From contig SXUH01000179.1 in assembly GCA_005791855.1 (NCBI GenBank), positions 1-5,202 of the forward strand: 5,202 bases of DNA. The letters are read 5' to 3'. The notes beneath the pieces are model-generated. The model saw only the letters and a list, made by a program, of their open reading frames with translations, ran no database searches and was not told the origin of the DNA. The position numbers were made by a program, and so were the translations under genes. This document shows, in pieces, positions 1-4,489 of this stretch; position 1 is the stretch's first letter, and each line of letters begins with the position of its first letter. The DNA comes from Bdellovibrionales bacterium (lineage in GTDB: Bacteria; Bdellovibrionota; Bacteriovoracia; Bacteriovoracales; Bacteriovoracaceae).

Positions 1-279
1 GATCCGCGGATCCGCCATGACCTTCTTCAGGATGCGGTCCCGCTGGGCCCGGGACTTGTAGGTGATCCAGGAGAAGAAGACCACCTCCCCGGCCTTGAGC
101 TTCACACTCTGCGGGAACGACGTGAGCTTCCCGGGCTTCACGTCATCGGCCATGCACTCGTGGTACTCCAGGGCTCCGTACTCGAGCCACACCTTCGCGG
201 CGAGCTTCGCGACCTTCTTGTACTTCTCCACGTTCTTCTTCGGGACCGGGAGGACGAATCCGTCTACGTAAAAAGCCAT
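1..279 (-). CDS. DUF1428 family protein (YbaA-like), C-terminus cut by window edge
   Basis: The 93 visible codons start at ATG 279-277 and run off the left edge without a stop. The protein opens with MAFYVDGFVLPVPKKN and later shows YGALEYHEC, ADDVKPGK, EVVFFSWITYKSRAQRD and VMADPRI. These follow E. coli YbaA (DUF1428) closely: VDGFV.xVP, the GAL...EC segment, the VFSWI.Y strand and the (M/A)DPR motif in the same order. Family members are about 115-120 residues, so roughly 25 residues are missing. DUF1428 proteins are small cytosolic proteins with a ferredoxin-like dimeric alpha/beta-barrel fold and no firmly established function. The start is well supported by AAGGAG at 292-287 on the minus strand, 7 nt from the ATG. 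The family call is made from remembered sequence similarity. Function remains unknown. Confidence 0.9.
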   Translation of the reverse strand, partial: MAFYVDGFVLPVPKKNVEKYKKVAKLAAKVWLEYGALEYHECMADDVKPGKLTSFPQSVKLKAGEVVFFSWITYKSRAQRDRILKKVMADPRI

Positions 280-290
280 GCACCTTCTCC

Positions 291-383
291 TTAAAACAAG
301 GACCGGAGCTTCTCCTCCAGGCCCTCGATGAGTTTCTTCATCCCTAGATCAAAGCGCGGCAGCGGTGAAAAAGGAAGGCGCAC
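291..383 (-). CDS. possible small ORF upstream of the DUF1428 gene (30 aa, GTG start)
   Basis: This minus-strand frame ends in TAA at 293-291, overlapping the AAGGAG ribosome binding site of the DUF1428 gene. The C-terminal part reads MKKLIEGLEEKLRSLF, a plausible amphipathic helix, and most codons end in C or G like the neighbouring genes. The frame stays open upstream to ATG 449-447 (52 aa). Beyond GTG 383-381, however, the codons become AT-ending and coincide with an AT-rich promoter-like stretch, so coding there is doubtful. No convincing Shine-Dalgarno precedes GTG 383, ATG 341 or ATG 449. It could be a short co-translated peptide, the remnant of a degraded gene, or chance. I do not recognise the peptide. 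Confidence 0.25.
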   Translation of the reverse strand: MRLPFSPLPRFDLGMKKLIEGLEEKLRSLF

Positions 384-405
384 CGGATATAACTTTTTAC
401 CGCTC

Positions 406-433
406 TTTATAAATTTTAATTCCGACTTATAAT
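406..433. promoter_or_regulatory. divergent promoter region; TATAAT box serving the 440-1177 gene
   Basis: On the plus strand, TTTATA (406-411) and a perfect TATAAT (428-433) are separated by 16 bp and sit directly upstream of ATG 440. Read on the minus strand, the same blocks give ATTATA (433-428) and TATAAA (411-406) with the same 16-bp spacing, pointing at the DUF1428 gene. The surrounding stretch of about 386-433 is sharply AT-rich in an otherwise GC-rich window. The plus-strand -10 box is strong. The minus-strand assignment is weaker, with only 3 of 6 matches in its -35 box. Confidence 0.6.
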
Positions 434-439
434 CAGGGC

Positions 440-1177
440 ATGCGCGCATTCCTGATCGCTTTCATCGCTCTCTTCCTCCGGCCCGCGGCCGCGGCCGACG
501 TCCACTTCAACCCGGTGACGACGATCAACGCCCGGACCATCCAGCGAGGCACCCTCGCCTTCGGAAGGGCCCCCCTGGGGAACATCAACTCGACCTTCCT
601 CGCCAACTCCCTCAACTTCGGCCTCTTCTCGAGGGTCGAGGTCGGAACCGCCCCGATCTTCTACACGAGCCCCGAGCACCAGATCAACTACGTGGTGAAG
701 CTCAACTTCTGGCGCGGCGACTGGGTCGACTGGACCTACGTCTTCGGGCAGAACATCTTCCGGACGAAGATCGAAAAGACGAACGGTGATCCGGAGCGCA
801 CCCGGCTGGAGATGACGGCGAACCAGCTGGCGCTGAACTTCCACCCACCGGGGTCCAAGGCTTCCCTCGGCGTCTCCGGCACCCAGTCCTGCGCCCACGT
901 CGACTCGGACGACGGCTTCGTCCGGCTCGGGACCTTCCGCTGCGTCGGCGAGGTCGGCCTCGACCTCCAGTACGAAGTCCTGGACGAACGGTGGCTCACC
1001 CTCGGCTACGGGCGGATGCGGGACACGGGCATCACACCCTACGAAGAGCTGAGCACGGGAGTGGGCGCGGCCTTCACCTGGACGAGGCCAGAGAAGCTCT
1101 TCTCCATGCCCTCCCTCGGGCTCTACCGGACCTTCACGGGGAATACGCTCCTTCTGGTTTCCACTACTTTCTACTGA
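440..1177 (+). CDS. outer-membrane beta-barrel protein, function unknown
   Basis: This 245-residue protein begins with a Sec signal peptide: MRAF, a hydrophobic run LIAFIALFL, then RPAAAA, with likely cleavage after Ala19 before DVHF. The mature part has alternating hydrophobic and polar segments with many aromatics, such as QINYVVKLNFWRGDWVDWTY at 81-100, WLTLGYGRM at 185-193 and GVGAAFTWT at 207-215. It ends in LLLVSTTFY. A final amphipathic strand with a terminal aromatic is the usual recognition signal for the BAM complex. Cys151 and Cys168 could form a disulfide in one extracellular or periplasmic loop. At about 226 mature residues a barrel of 8-12 strands is plausible. The start is forced: an in-frame TAA lies at 410-412 and no other start codon intervenes. 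There is no usable Shine-Dalgarno, and the -10 box lies 6 nt before ATG, suggesting a leaderless mRNA. I do not recognise a specific family; the role could be porin, adhesin or structural. Confidence 0.85.
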   Translation: MRAFLIAFIALFLRPAAAADVHFNPVTTINARTIQRGTLAFGRAPLGNINSTFLANSLNFGLFSRVEVGTAPIFYTSPEHQINYVVKLNFWRGDWVDWTYVFGQNIFRTKIEKTNGDPERTRLEMTANQLALNFHPPGSKASLGVSGTQSCAHVDSDDGFVRLGTFRCVGEVGLDLQYEVLDERWLTLGYGRMRDTGITPYEELSTGVGAAFTWTRPEKLFSMPSLGLYRTFTGNTLLLVSTTFY

Positions 1178-1194
1178 GGACAGTGTAGAAAGTA
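1165..1194 (+). terminator. hairpin spanning the stop codon of the barrel gene; no U-tract
   Basis: TACTTTCTAC (1165-1174) and GTAGAAAGTA (1185-1194) are exact 10-bp inverted copies around a 10-nt loop that contains the TGA stop (1175-1177). An alternative fold pairs 8 bp, leaves a 2-nt bulge, then pairs ACTG (1173-1176) with CAGT (1181-1184) around loop AGGA. The following bases are C-rich rather than T-rich, so this is not a standard intrinsic terminator. It may slow 3' exonucleases or act with Rho. Confidence 0.4.
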
Positions 1195-1216
1195 CCCACC
1201 GGACTTCCCCGGCCTC

Positions 1217-1222
1217 TAGAAT
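1217..1222 (+). promoter_or_regulatory. possible -10 box for the 1264-1707 gene
   Basis: TAGAAT matches the TATAAT consensus at 5 of 6 positions. It lies in the 86-nt gap between the barrel gene and the secreted-protein gene, which would give a 5' leader of about 35 nt. The best upstream partner, TACCCA at 1193-1198 with an 18-bp spacer, is weak, so this is tentative. Confidence 0.25.
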
Positions 1223-1234
1223 CTGTCATCATAA

Positions 1235-1258
1235 CCCCTAAGCCAACACACCAAGGGG
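1235..1258 (+). other. short leader hairpin covering the Shine-Dalgarno of the 1264 gene
   Basis: CCCCT (1235-1239) can pair with AGGGG (1254-1258) around a 14-nt loop. The right arm is the core of the ribosome binding site AAGGGG (1253-1258), which lies 5 nt from ATG 1264. The stem is only 5 bp, although four of the pairs are G-C. It may modestly reduce translation or be incidental. Confidence 0.25.
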
Positions 1259-1263
1259 ATTCC

Positions 1264-1707
1264 ATGAAACTGCAAATGCTCGCCGGCGCCTGCCTCCTCC
1301 TCTCCTTCACCGCTCTCGCGCAGGAGCTGCCGACGGTGACCTCCATCGAAAAAGAAAAGCTAAACTGCCGGGACTGGCAGGGTGTCCAGTACTGCGACAC
1401 CGATGACTCGAAGATGAAGCTCGAACTGTCCTACGGCGGGTGCCGGGCCGGGAAGCTCGAGCTCCGGGTCGACCTCGGACCAGTGCACGAAAGCGAAGAC
1501 TCCAAGTACGTTAACGAGGTCACGGTCTCCGTCGTGAACACCACCCCGACTTCTTGCGAGATGGGCATCACGGAAACCTTCGAGGTGAAGGGCGAGGATG
1601 TGAAGAAGCTCGCCCTCGAGAAGGCGCAGGCCATCGATCCAAAGATTAGCGTTTCACTCTGGAACGGTATTAAGCTAGCTAATCCGATCAAGCTTTTAGA
1701 TTTCTAA
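1264..1707 (+). CDS. secreted or periplasmic protein with four cysteines, unknown function
   Basis: This 147-residue protein starts with MKLQMLAGACLLLSFTALA, a typical Sec signal peptide with likely cleavage after Ala19 before QELP. Cys10 follows LAGA, but a lipobox this close to the N-terminus is unlikely, so I favour signal peptidase I. The mature chain of about 128 residues carries four cysteines (35, 44, 60 and 98), enough for two disulfides in the periplasm or outside the cell. The centre (51-95) alternates like beta strands, for example KLELRVDLG and EVTVSVVN. Residues 113-123 look helical, and the chain ends in NPIKLLDF. There is no transmembrane segment after the signal and no recognisable catalytic motif. 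The start is supported by AAGGGG 5 nt upstream. Between about 1640 and 1707 the codons turn noticeably more AT-rich (AAG ATT AGC GTT, AAG CTT TTA GAT). I do not recognise the family. Confidence 0.85.
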   Translation: MKLQMLAGACLLLSFTALAQELPTVTSIEKEKLNCRDWQGVQYCDTDDSKMKLELSYGGCRAGKLELRVDLGPVHESEDSKYVNEVTVSVVNTTPTSCEMGITETFEVKGEDVKKLALEKAQAIDPKISVSLWNGIKLANPIKLLDF

Positions 1708-1720
1708 TTTTTCTTATGTC

Positions 1721-1749
1721 CCTGGAGAGCGCGGTCGACGCTCTCCAGG
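1721..1749 (+). terminator. perfect 11-bp inverted repeat after the 1264-1707 gene
   Basis: CCTGGAGAGCG (1721-1731) and CGCTCTCCAGG (1739-1749) are exact reverse complements around the 7-nt loop CGGTCGA. The hairpin begins 14 nt after the TAA stop of the secreted-protein gene. It is preceded by a T-rich stretch (1701-1715) but followed by ACGAGTACC, so it lacks the U-tract of an intrinsic terminator in either direction. Likely roles are an mRNA 3'-end stabiliser, a Rho-associated end, or a protein-binding operator. It is the strongest inverted repeat I see in the window. Confidence 0.45.
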
Positions 1750-1826
1750 ACGAGTACCTGACAGCTCCGAAGTTTAACTTTTCCTTAATATTCTCTTCCC
1801 AGGAGGACCTCTCATCGGAATCGGTT

Positions 1827-1832
1827 TATCAT
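1827..1832 (+). promoter_or_regulatory. -10-like box TATCAT directly upstream of ATG 1839
   Basis: TATCAT matches TATAAT at 5 of 6 positions and is followed by exactly 6 nt (AAAACC) and then ATG. This is the same spacing seen before ATG 440 and predicts a transcript starting at or next to the start codon. No good -35 box lies 16-18 bp upstream. The wider region 1708-1838 otherwise contains only the hairpin at 1721-1749 and AT-rich sequence at 1771-1796. Confidence 0.4.
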
Positions 1833-1838
1833 AAAACC

Positions 1839-2345
1839 ATGACCACACACCAAACCTTCCACGAAACGGGAGTCTCGCTTAGCACCTTGAAGAAAGTCAT
1901 CCTCCATCAGTGGGAGAGGATGGTGAGAGAAGTCATCTCCTCGTCCCGGCACGAGCAGTCCATCATCTTGAACGACCACATCCCGGAGCTCCTCGAGCAG
2001 CTCATCGACATCCTCCGCAGCGGCACGGTCGACGAGAACGAACTCGGGAAGTCCCACGGGTTCCACCGGGCCGTGCTCACGCGGTTTTCCCTCTCGGACC
2101 TCCTCACGGAGTTCAGCCTTCTCCGGGAAACGCTGATGGACTTCCTCTACCCCATCGGCGACGTCCGCTGCGCCAAGCTCGTCCACAAGTACATCGACAT
2201 CCTCTGCAAGTACTCCGTCATCGAGTTCGCGAAGGACCGGATGATCAAAGACCGGCTCGAGGTCCGCGACGCCGGGAACGAGACTCGGGAGATCATCGAG
2301 AGCGCGGCCGCCGACCTTCCGCATGCTGAAATCCAGAAGCACTGA
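1839..2345 (+). CDS. stand-alone RsbRD N-terminal-like sensory domain protein
   Basis: This 168-residue cytosolic protein matches what I know of the RsbRD_N domain, the helical N-terminal domain of RsbR-type stressosome proteins and of some sensor histidine kinases. Visible hallmarks are a tryptophan in helix one (QWERMV, W25), NDHIPELLEQL (45-55), HGFHR (73-77), and LLTEFSLLRETLMDFLYP (88-105). In the family these correspond to W..rv, L.dhlPelL, HG..R and l..Ey.lLR. A charged helix follows (130-151). There is no STAS, HisKA or ATPase part, so it is a sensory module alone; it may dimerise with a partner or be a truncated sensor. The frame stays open to ATG 1716 (209 aa), but that extension would run through the 11-bp hairpin and an AT-rich stretch, and neither ATG has a close Shine-Dalgarno. 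I chose 1839, where homology-like sequence begins and a -10 box sits 6 nt upstream. Its 3' end overlaps the methyltransferase gene by 23 nt. Confidence 0.75.
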   Translation: MTTHQTFHETGVSLSTLKKVILHQWERMVREVISSSRHEQSIILNDHIPELLEQLIDILRSGTVDENELGKSHGFHRAVLTRFSLSDLLTEFSLLRETLMDFLYPIGDVRCAKLVHKYIDILCKYSVIEFAKDRMIKDRLEVRDAGNETREIIESAAADLPHAEIQKH

Positions 2346-3069
2346 AAGGGAGATCCTCGACGGGACCGGCTACACGCCCGAACTCTTCGCCCGGACCCTC
2401 GCGGTCCTCGCCCTGATCAACCGCCTCACGAACACGCACTCCGCGACCTGCCGGGCCTTCGAGCTCGCTTCGGAATACACGAAGGACCGACCGCTGCGGG
2501 TGCTCGACATCGGCTTCGGCTTCGGTGACGGCTGCCGCCGGCTCGCGAGCTTCGCGCGGAGGAAGTCCATCCCTACGGCCATCCACGGGATCGAACTCAA
2601 TCCCCTCGCGACGGAGCTCGCCCGCCGGGCGACGGCTCCGACCCTAGGGATCGAGTACTTCACCGGAGACGTCTTCGCCTTCCACCCGGAGAGGCCGTAC
2701 CACCTCATCACCTGCACCCAGGTCGCCCACCACCTCTCCGATGCGGACGTCGCCCGGCTCCTGCGCTGGATGACGGAGAACTGCTGCGTCGCCTGGTTCG
2801 TCAACGACCTCCACCGCAGCCGGCTCGCGACCTTCCTCTTCCGGCGGCTCACGAGGCTCCTCTCGTTCAACCACGTCATCCGGAACGACGGAGAGGTTTC
2901 CATCGCCCGCGCCTTCCGACGGGAAGACTGGAGGTCCCTGATCGCCTCCGCGCAGATTGATCGAGCCCTGGTCACCGTGCGCTGGAACTGGGCCTTCCGG
3001 TACGGAGTCTTCTACCGCCATCCAGGCAAAAATGCGCCCTTGAGCGGCCCCCGAATGGTGTTACTCTAG
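2323..3069 (+). CDS. class I SAM-dependent methyltransferase
   Basis: The 248 residues show a Rossmann-type methyltransferase core. SAM motif I is VLDIGFGFGD (60-69), Glu91 after strand two (IHGIELNP) would bind the ribose hydroxyls, and Asp116 (FTGDVF) fits the adenine-side motif. Residues 126-139 (YHLITCTQVAHHLS) form motif IV with the HH pair common in small-molecule methyltransferases. The later segment FVNDLHRSRLATFLFRRLTR (159-178), then HVIRNDGE and AFRREDW, resembles a bacterial subgroup that I recall beside type III polyketide synthases and FAD-dependent reductases. No such partners are visible here, so the substrate is unknown and O- or C-methylation is only inferred. ATG 2323 keeps the expected N-terminal helix (ILDGTGYTPELFARTL...INR). 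There is no Shine-Dalgarno, so translation is probably coupled to the upstream RsbRD-like gene. The last codons overlap a promoter-like sequence. Confidence 0.9.
   Translation: MLKSRSTEREILDGTGYTPELFARTLAVLALINRLTNTHSATCRAFELASEYTKDRPLRVLDIGFGFGDGCRRLASFARRKSIPTAIHGIELNPLATELARRATAPTLGIEYFTGDVFAFHPERPYHLITCTQVAHHLSDADVARLLRWMTENCCVAWFVNDLHRSRLATFLFRRLTRLLSFNHVIRNDGEVSIARAFRREDWRSLIASAQIDRALVTVRWNWAFRYGVFYRHPGKNAPLSGPRMVLL
3040..3067 (+). promoter_or_regulatory. possible promoter for the 3097-4038 gene
   Basis: TTGAGC (3040-3045) and TACTCT (3062-3067) are spaced 16 bp apart at the 3' end of the methyltransferase gene, 30 nt before ATG 3097. The -35 box matches 4 of 6 positions and the -10 box 3 of 6. 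The barrel gene may equally be read through from upstream. Confidence 0.25.
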
Positions 3070-3086
3070 AGAGGTAGGTTTCTCTC
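3069..3086 (+). terminator. short inverted repeat at the methyltransferase stop codon
   Basis: GAGAG (3069-3073) pairs with CTCTC (3082-3086) around an 8-nt loop, starting on the last base of the TAG stop. Five base pairs is weak and no U-tract follows. The next bases, AAGGA (3087-3091), are the ribosome binding site of the next gene, so the structure could also affect its initiation. Confidence 0.2.
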
Positions 3087-3096
3087 AAGGACCCGG

Positions 3097-4038
3097 ATGC
3101 CCAGGCTACTCATTTGGTTGGTTATCTTCACCGTCGCCGGTGACTTCGCCCACTCGAAGTCCGGCGTGAACCTGTGTGACATCGTCGACATCCCCAACTG
3201 CTCGGGGGTGAGCAAGCAGGGCCGGCGCTCCAGTTCCATGTCCCTCCCGTCCCCCGCGACCTCCGCGAACTTCAACCCGGCCACCGTGAGCTTCGACAAG
3301 GGGATCGGCGTCGAGGCCATCGCCCAGGCGAACAATGCGGTGAACTTCAACCTCGCCTCCGGGACCGGACGCGTGGGCGGGATCCTCATCAGCCCGACGC
3401 TTGAGAACAGCTTCTTCGGGAACCGCGTCCGGGAGACGGACGAAGACTTCCTCGAGCGGAACGTCGCCCACCACCAGTACGAGAACCGCAAGCTCAACCT
3501 CGCGGTCGGCGGGAAGGTGGTCTCGAAGAAGGACCTCGGCTTCGACCTGGGCCTCATCCTTAAACGGCACTCCGTGATCAAGCGGGTGAACCCGGGGTTC
3601 GGGGTGTCGAGCCGGCTTGGTCCGCTCACCCTCGGAGCTTCCATGTACGACGACGACTTCTACCTCGAAGACGAAGGAGCCGGCCTCGAGTACGAAGAGA
3701 AGTTCAAGGTCCAGACCTACTCGGTGGGCCTCCGGGCGCGGAACTTCTTCTTCGATGCCGGCGCCATCCGGACGAAGTACAAGATCGACCATGAGGCCAC
3801 GCAGATCTTCCTCTACTCCCTCTCGTACCTCCGCTCCAACGTCCTCTACAACGTCGCCCTCCGGAACGAGCACTCCTCGGCGCCGGAGTACCGGACCGGG
3901 GCCCTGTACCCGAAGCGGAAGACAAACGACTTCTTCGCGAGCGTGCAGTACTCCTTCAACCGCCACTTCGTGGTCGGCGTGAGCTACAACTACTTCCTCC
4001 TCCGGGAGCTCTCGCTAAAGACGTCGATCTTCTTCTGA
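3097..4038 (+). CDS. outer-membrane beta-barrel protein with N-terminal CxxxxxxxC loop
   Basis: This 313-residue protein has a signal peptide, MPRLLIWLVIFTVAGDFAHS, with likely cleavage after Ser20. Two cysteines follow at 27 and 35 (CDIVDIPNC), suggesting a small disulfide loop in the periplasm. Residues 51-74 contain SPATSANFNPATVSFDKGIG, reminiscent of the Asn-Pro-Ala segment near the N-terminus of FadL/PorV-like barrels. From about 132 onward there are repeated amphipathic strands with reversing turns (LNLAVGGKVV, LGFDLGLIL, TYSVGLRARNFFFDAG, FFASVQYSFN, VVGVSYNYFL). The chain ends in LSLKTSIFF, a BAM-type terminal aromatic strand. Acidic residues cluster at 185-201 (YDDDFYLEDEG), possibly a charged extracellular loop. 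The start has AAGGA 5 nt upstream. Its last 24 nt overlap the convergent response-regulator gene. The FadL-like idea is inference; a generic porin or envelope barrel is equally possible. Confidence 0.85.
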   Translation: MPRLLIWLVIFTVAGDFAHSKSGVNLCDIVDIPNCSGVSKQGRRSSSMSLPSPATSANFNPATVSFDKGIGVEAIAQANNAVNFNLASGTGRVGGILISPTLENSFFGNRVRETDEDFLERNVAHHQYENRKLNLAVGGKVVSKKDLGFDLGLILKRHSVIKRVNPGFGVSSRLGPLTLGASMYDDDFYLEDEGAGLEYEEKFKVQTYSVGLRARNFFFDAGAIRTKYKIDHEATQIFLYSLSYLRSNVLYNVALRNEHSSAPEYRTGALYPKRKTNDFFASVQYSFNRHFVVGVSYNYFLLRELSLKTSIFF

Positions 4039-4425
4039 CGCCCCGGCCGCCTTACTGCAGTACTGGGCCGCCACCTTGATGATGGAGTCGATGTTGACGG
4101 GCTTCTTGAGGAAGCCGACGGCGCCGCTGGTCTCGGCCACCGTCGCGTGGGCCGAGACGATGACCACGGGGAGGGGCCGGAGGTTACTGCTGGCGATGAC
4201 CACGTCCAGGAACTCCCGTCCGTTCATCACCGGCATCATCATGTCCAGGAGGACCAGGCAGGGTTTCTCGTTCTTCGCGAGGATCTCCAGGGCTTCCTTC
4301 CCGTTGGAAGCCTCGAGGGTGTGGTGGCCTTCGATCTCAAGGACGTCGGCGATCGCGGTCCGGATGTCCGCGTCGTCGTCGACGATGAGAACGGACTGGC
4401 AAAGGTTGTCGCTATCTTCTGACAT
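4015..4425 (-). CDS. single-domain response regulator (CheY-like receiver)
   Basis: The 136 residues form one receiver domain and little else. LIVDDDAD (13-20) supplies the acidic metal-binding cluster (Asp16-18), LVLLDMMMPVMNG (57-69) carries the phospho-acceptor Asp61, Ser91 in VIVSAH is the switch Ser/Thr, and Lys108 in GFLKKP is the invariant lysine, with Phe105 at the aromatic switch position. All key residues are present, so it should accept phosphate. No DNA-binding or enzymatic output domain follows; a polar 15-residue tail ends in SEEDRRL. It probably acts by protein contact or as a phosphorelay intermediate. It lies 64 nt downstream of another receiver gene and after a histidine kinase, most likely in one transcript. 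GAGGAG about 7 nt upstream of ATG 4425 is a good ribosome binding site. Its stop lies inside the convergent barrel gene. Confidence 0.95.
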   Translation of the reverse strand: MSEDSDNLCQSVLIVDDDADIRTAIADVLEIEGHHTLEASNGKEALEILAKNEKPCLVLLDMMMPVMNGREFLDVVIASSNLRPLPVVIVSAHATVAETSGAVGFLKKPVNIDSIIKVAAQYCSKAAGASEEDRRL

Positions 4426-4434
4426 CGGCTGGCT

Positions 4435-4446
4435 CCTCAGGTGAGG
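4435..4446. promoter_or_regulatory. interrupted palindrome over the ribosome binding site of the 4015-4425 gene
   Basis: CCTCA-GG-TGAGG is a 5+2+5 inverted repeat that includes part of the GAGGAG ribosome binding site read on the minus strand. The 2-nt spacer is too short for a full hairpin; a 4-bp stem with a 4-nt loop is possible. It could be a protein site or chance. Confidence 0.2.
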
Positions 4447-4448
4447 CT

Positions 4449-4464
4449 ACCACGTCACCACGTC
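4449..4464. repeat. tandem 8-bp direct repeat between the two receiver genes
   Basis: ACCACGTC occurs twice in perfect tandem in the 64-nt gap between the two response-regulator genes, ending 24 nt before the start of the downstream one. Adjacent short direct repeats can be a regulator binding site or slippage product. No promoter hexamers are obvious beside it. Confidence 0.5.
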
Positions 4465-4489
4465 GCTGAGATGGTACGGGGCTCTAAGG

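Noticed and set aside
416..898. Minus-strand open frame opposite the first barrel gene
   Set aside because: It lies antisense to a well-supported gene, has low-complexity acidic/arginine-rich composition, and has no recognisable domain.
1199..1212. CCGG ... CCGG repeat between the barrel and the secreted-protein gene
   Set aside because: It has four-base arms only, which is expected by chance in GC-rich DNA.
1270..1293. Lipoprotein signal (LAGA-C) in the 1264-1707 protein
   Set aside because: Cys10 comes too early, before the end of the hydrophobic core, and a normal signal peptidase I site (ALA then Q) follows at residues 17-20.
1801..1806. Perfect Shine-Dalgarno AGGAGG upstream of the RsbRD-like gene
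   Set aside because: It lies 32 nt from ATG 1839, too far to act directly, and no ATG, GTG or TTG lies 5-12 nt downstream. It is probably chance, though a role as a decoy or in an unseen leader cannot be excluded.
1716..1838. Alternative start of the RsbRD-like protein at ATG 1716
   Set aside because: It would translate through an 11-bp hairpin and an AT-rich stretch, has no Shine-Dalgarno, and adds residues without family similarity. It is not fully excluded.
1812..2342. Minus-strand open frame opposite the RsbRD-like gene
   Set aside because: It is a GC-skew shadow; the plus frame carries the conserved family motifs.
3106..3966. Long minus-strand open frame (286 codons) opposite the second barrel gene
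   Set aside because: It is an antisense shadow produced by C/G-ending codons. Its product is a low-complexity mix of Val, Glu, Arg and Gly with no domain, while the plus frame has a signal peptide and barrel features.
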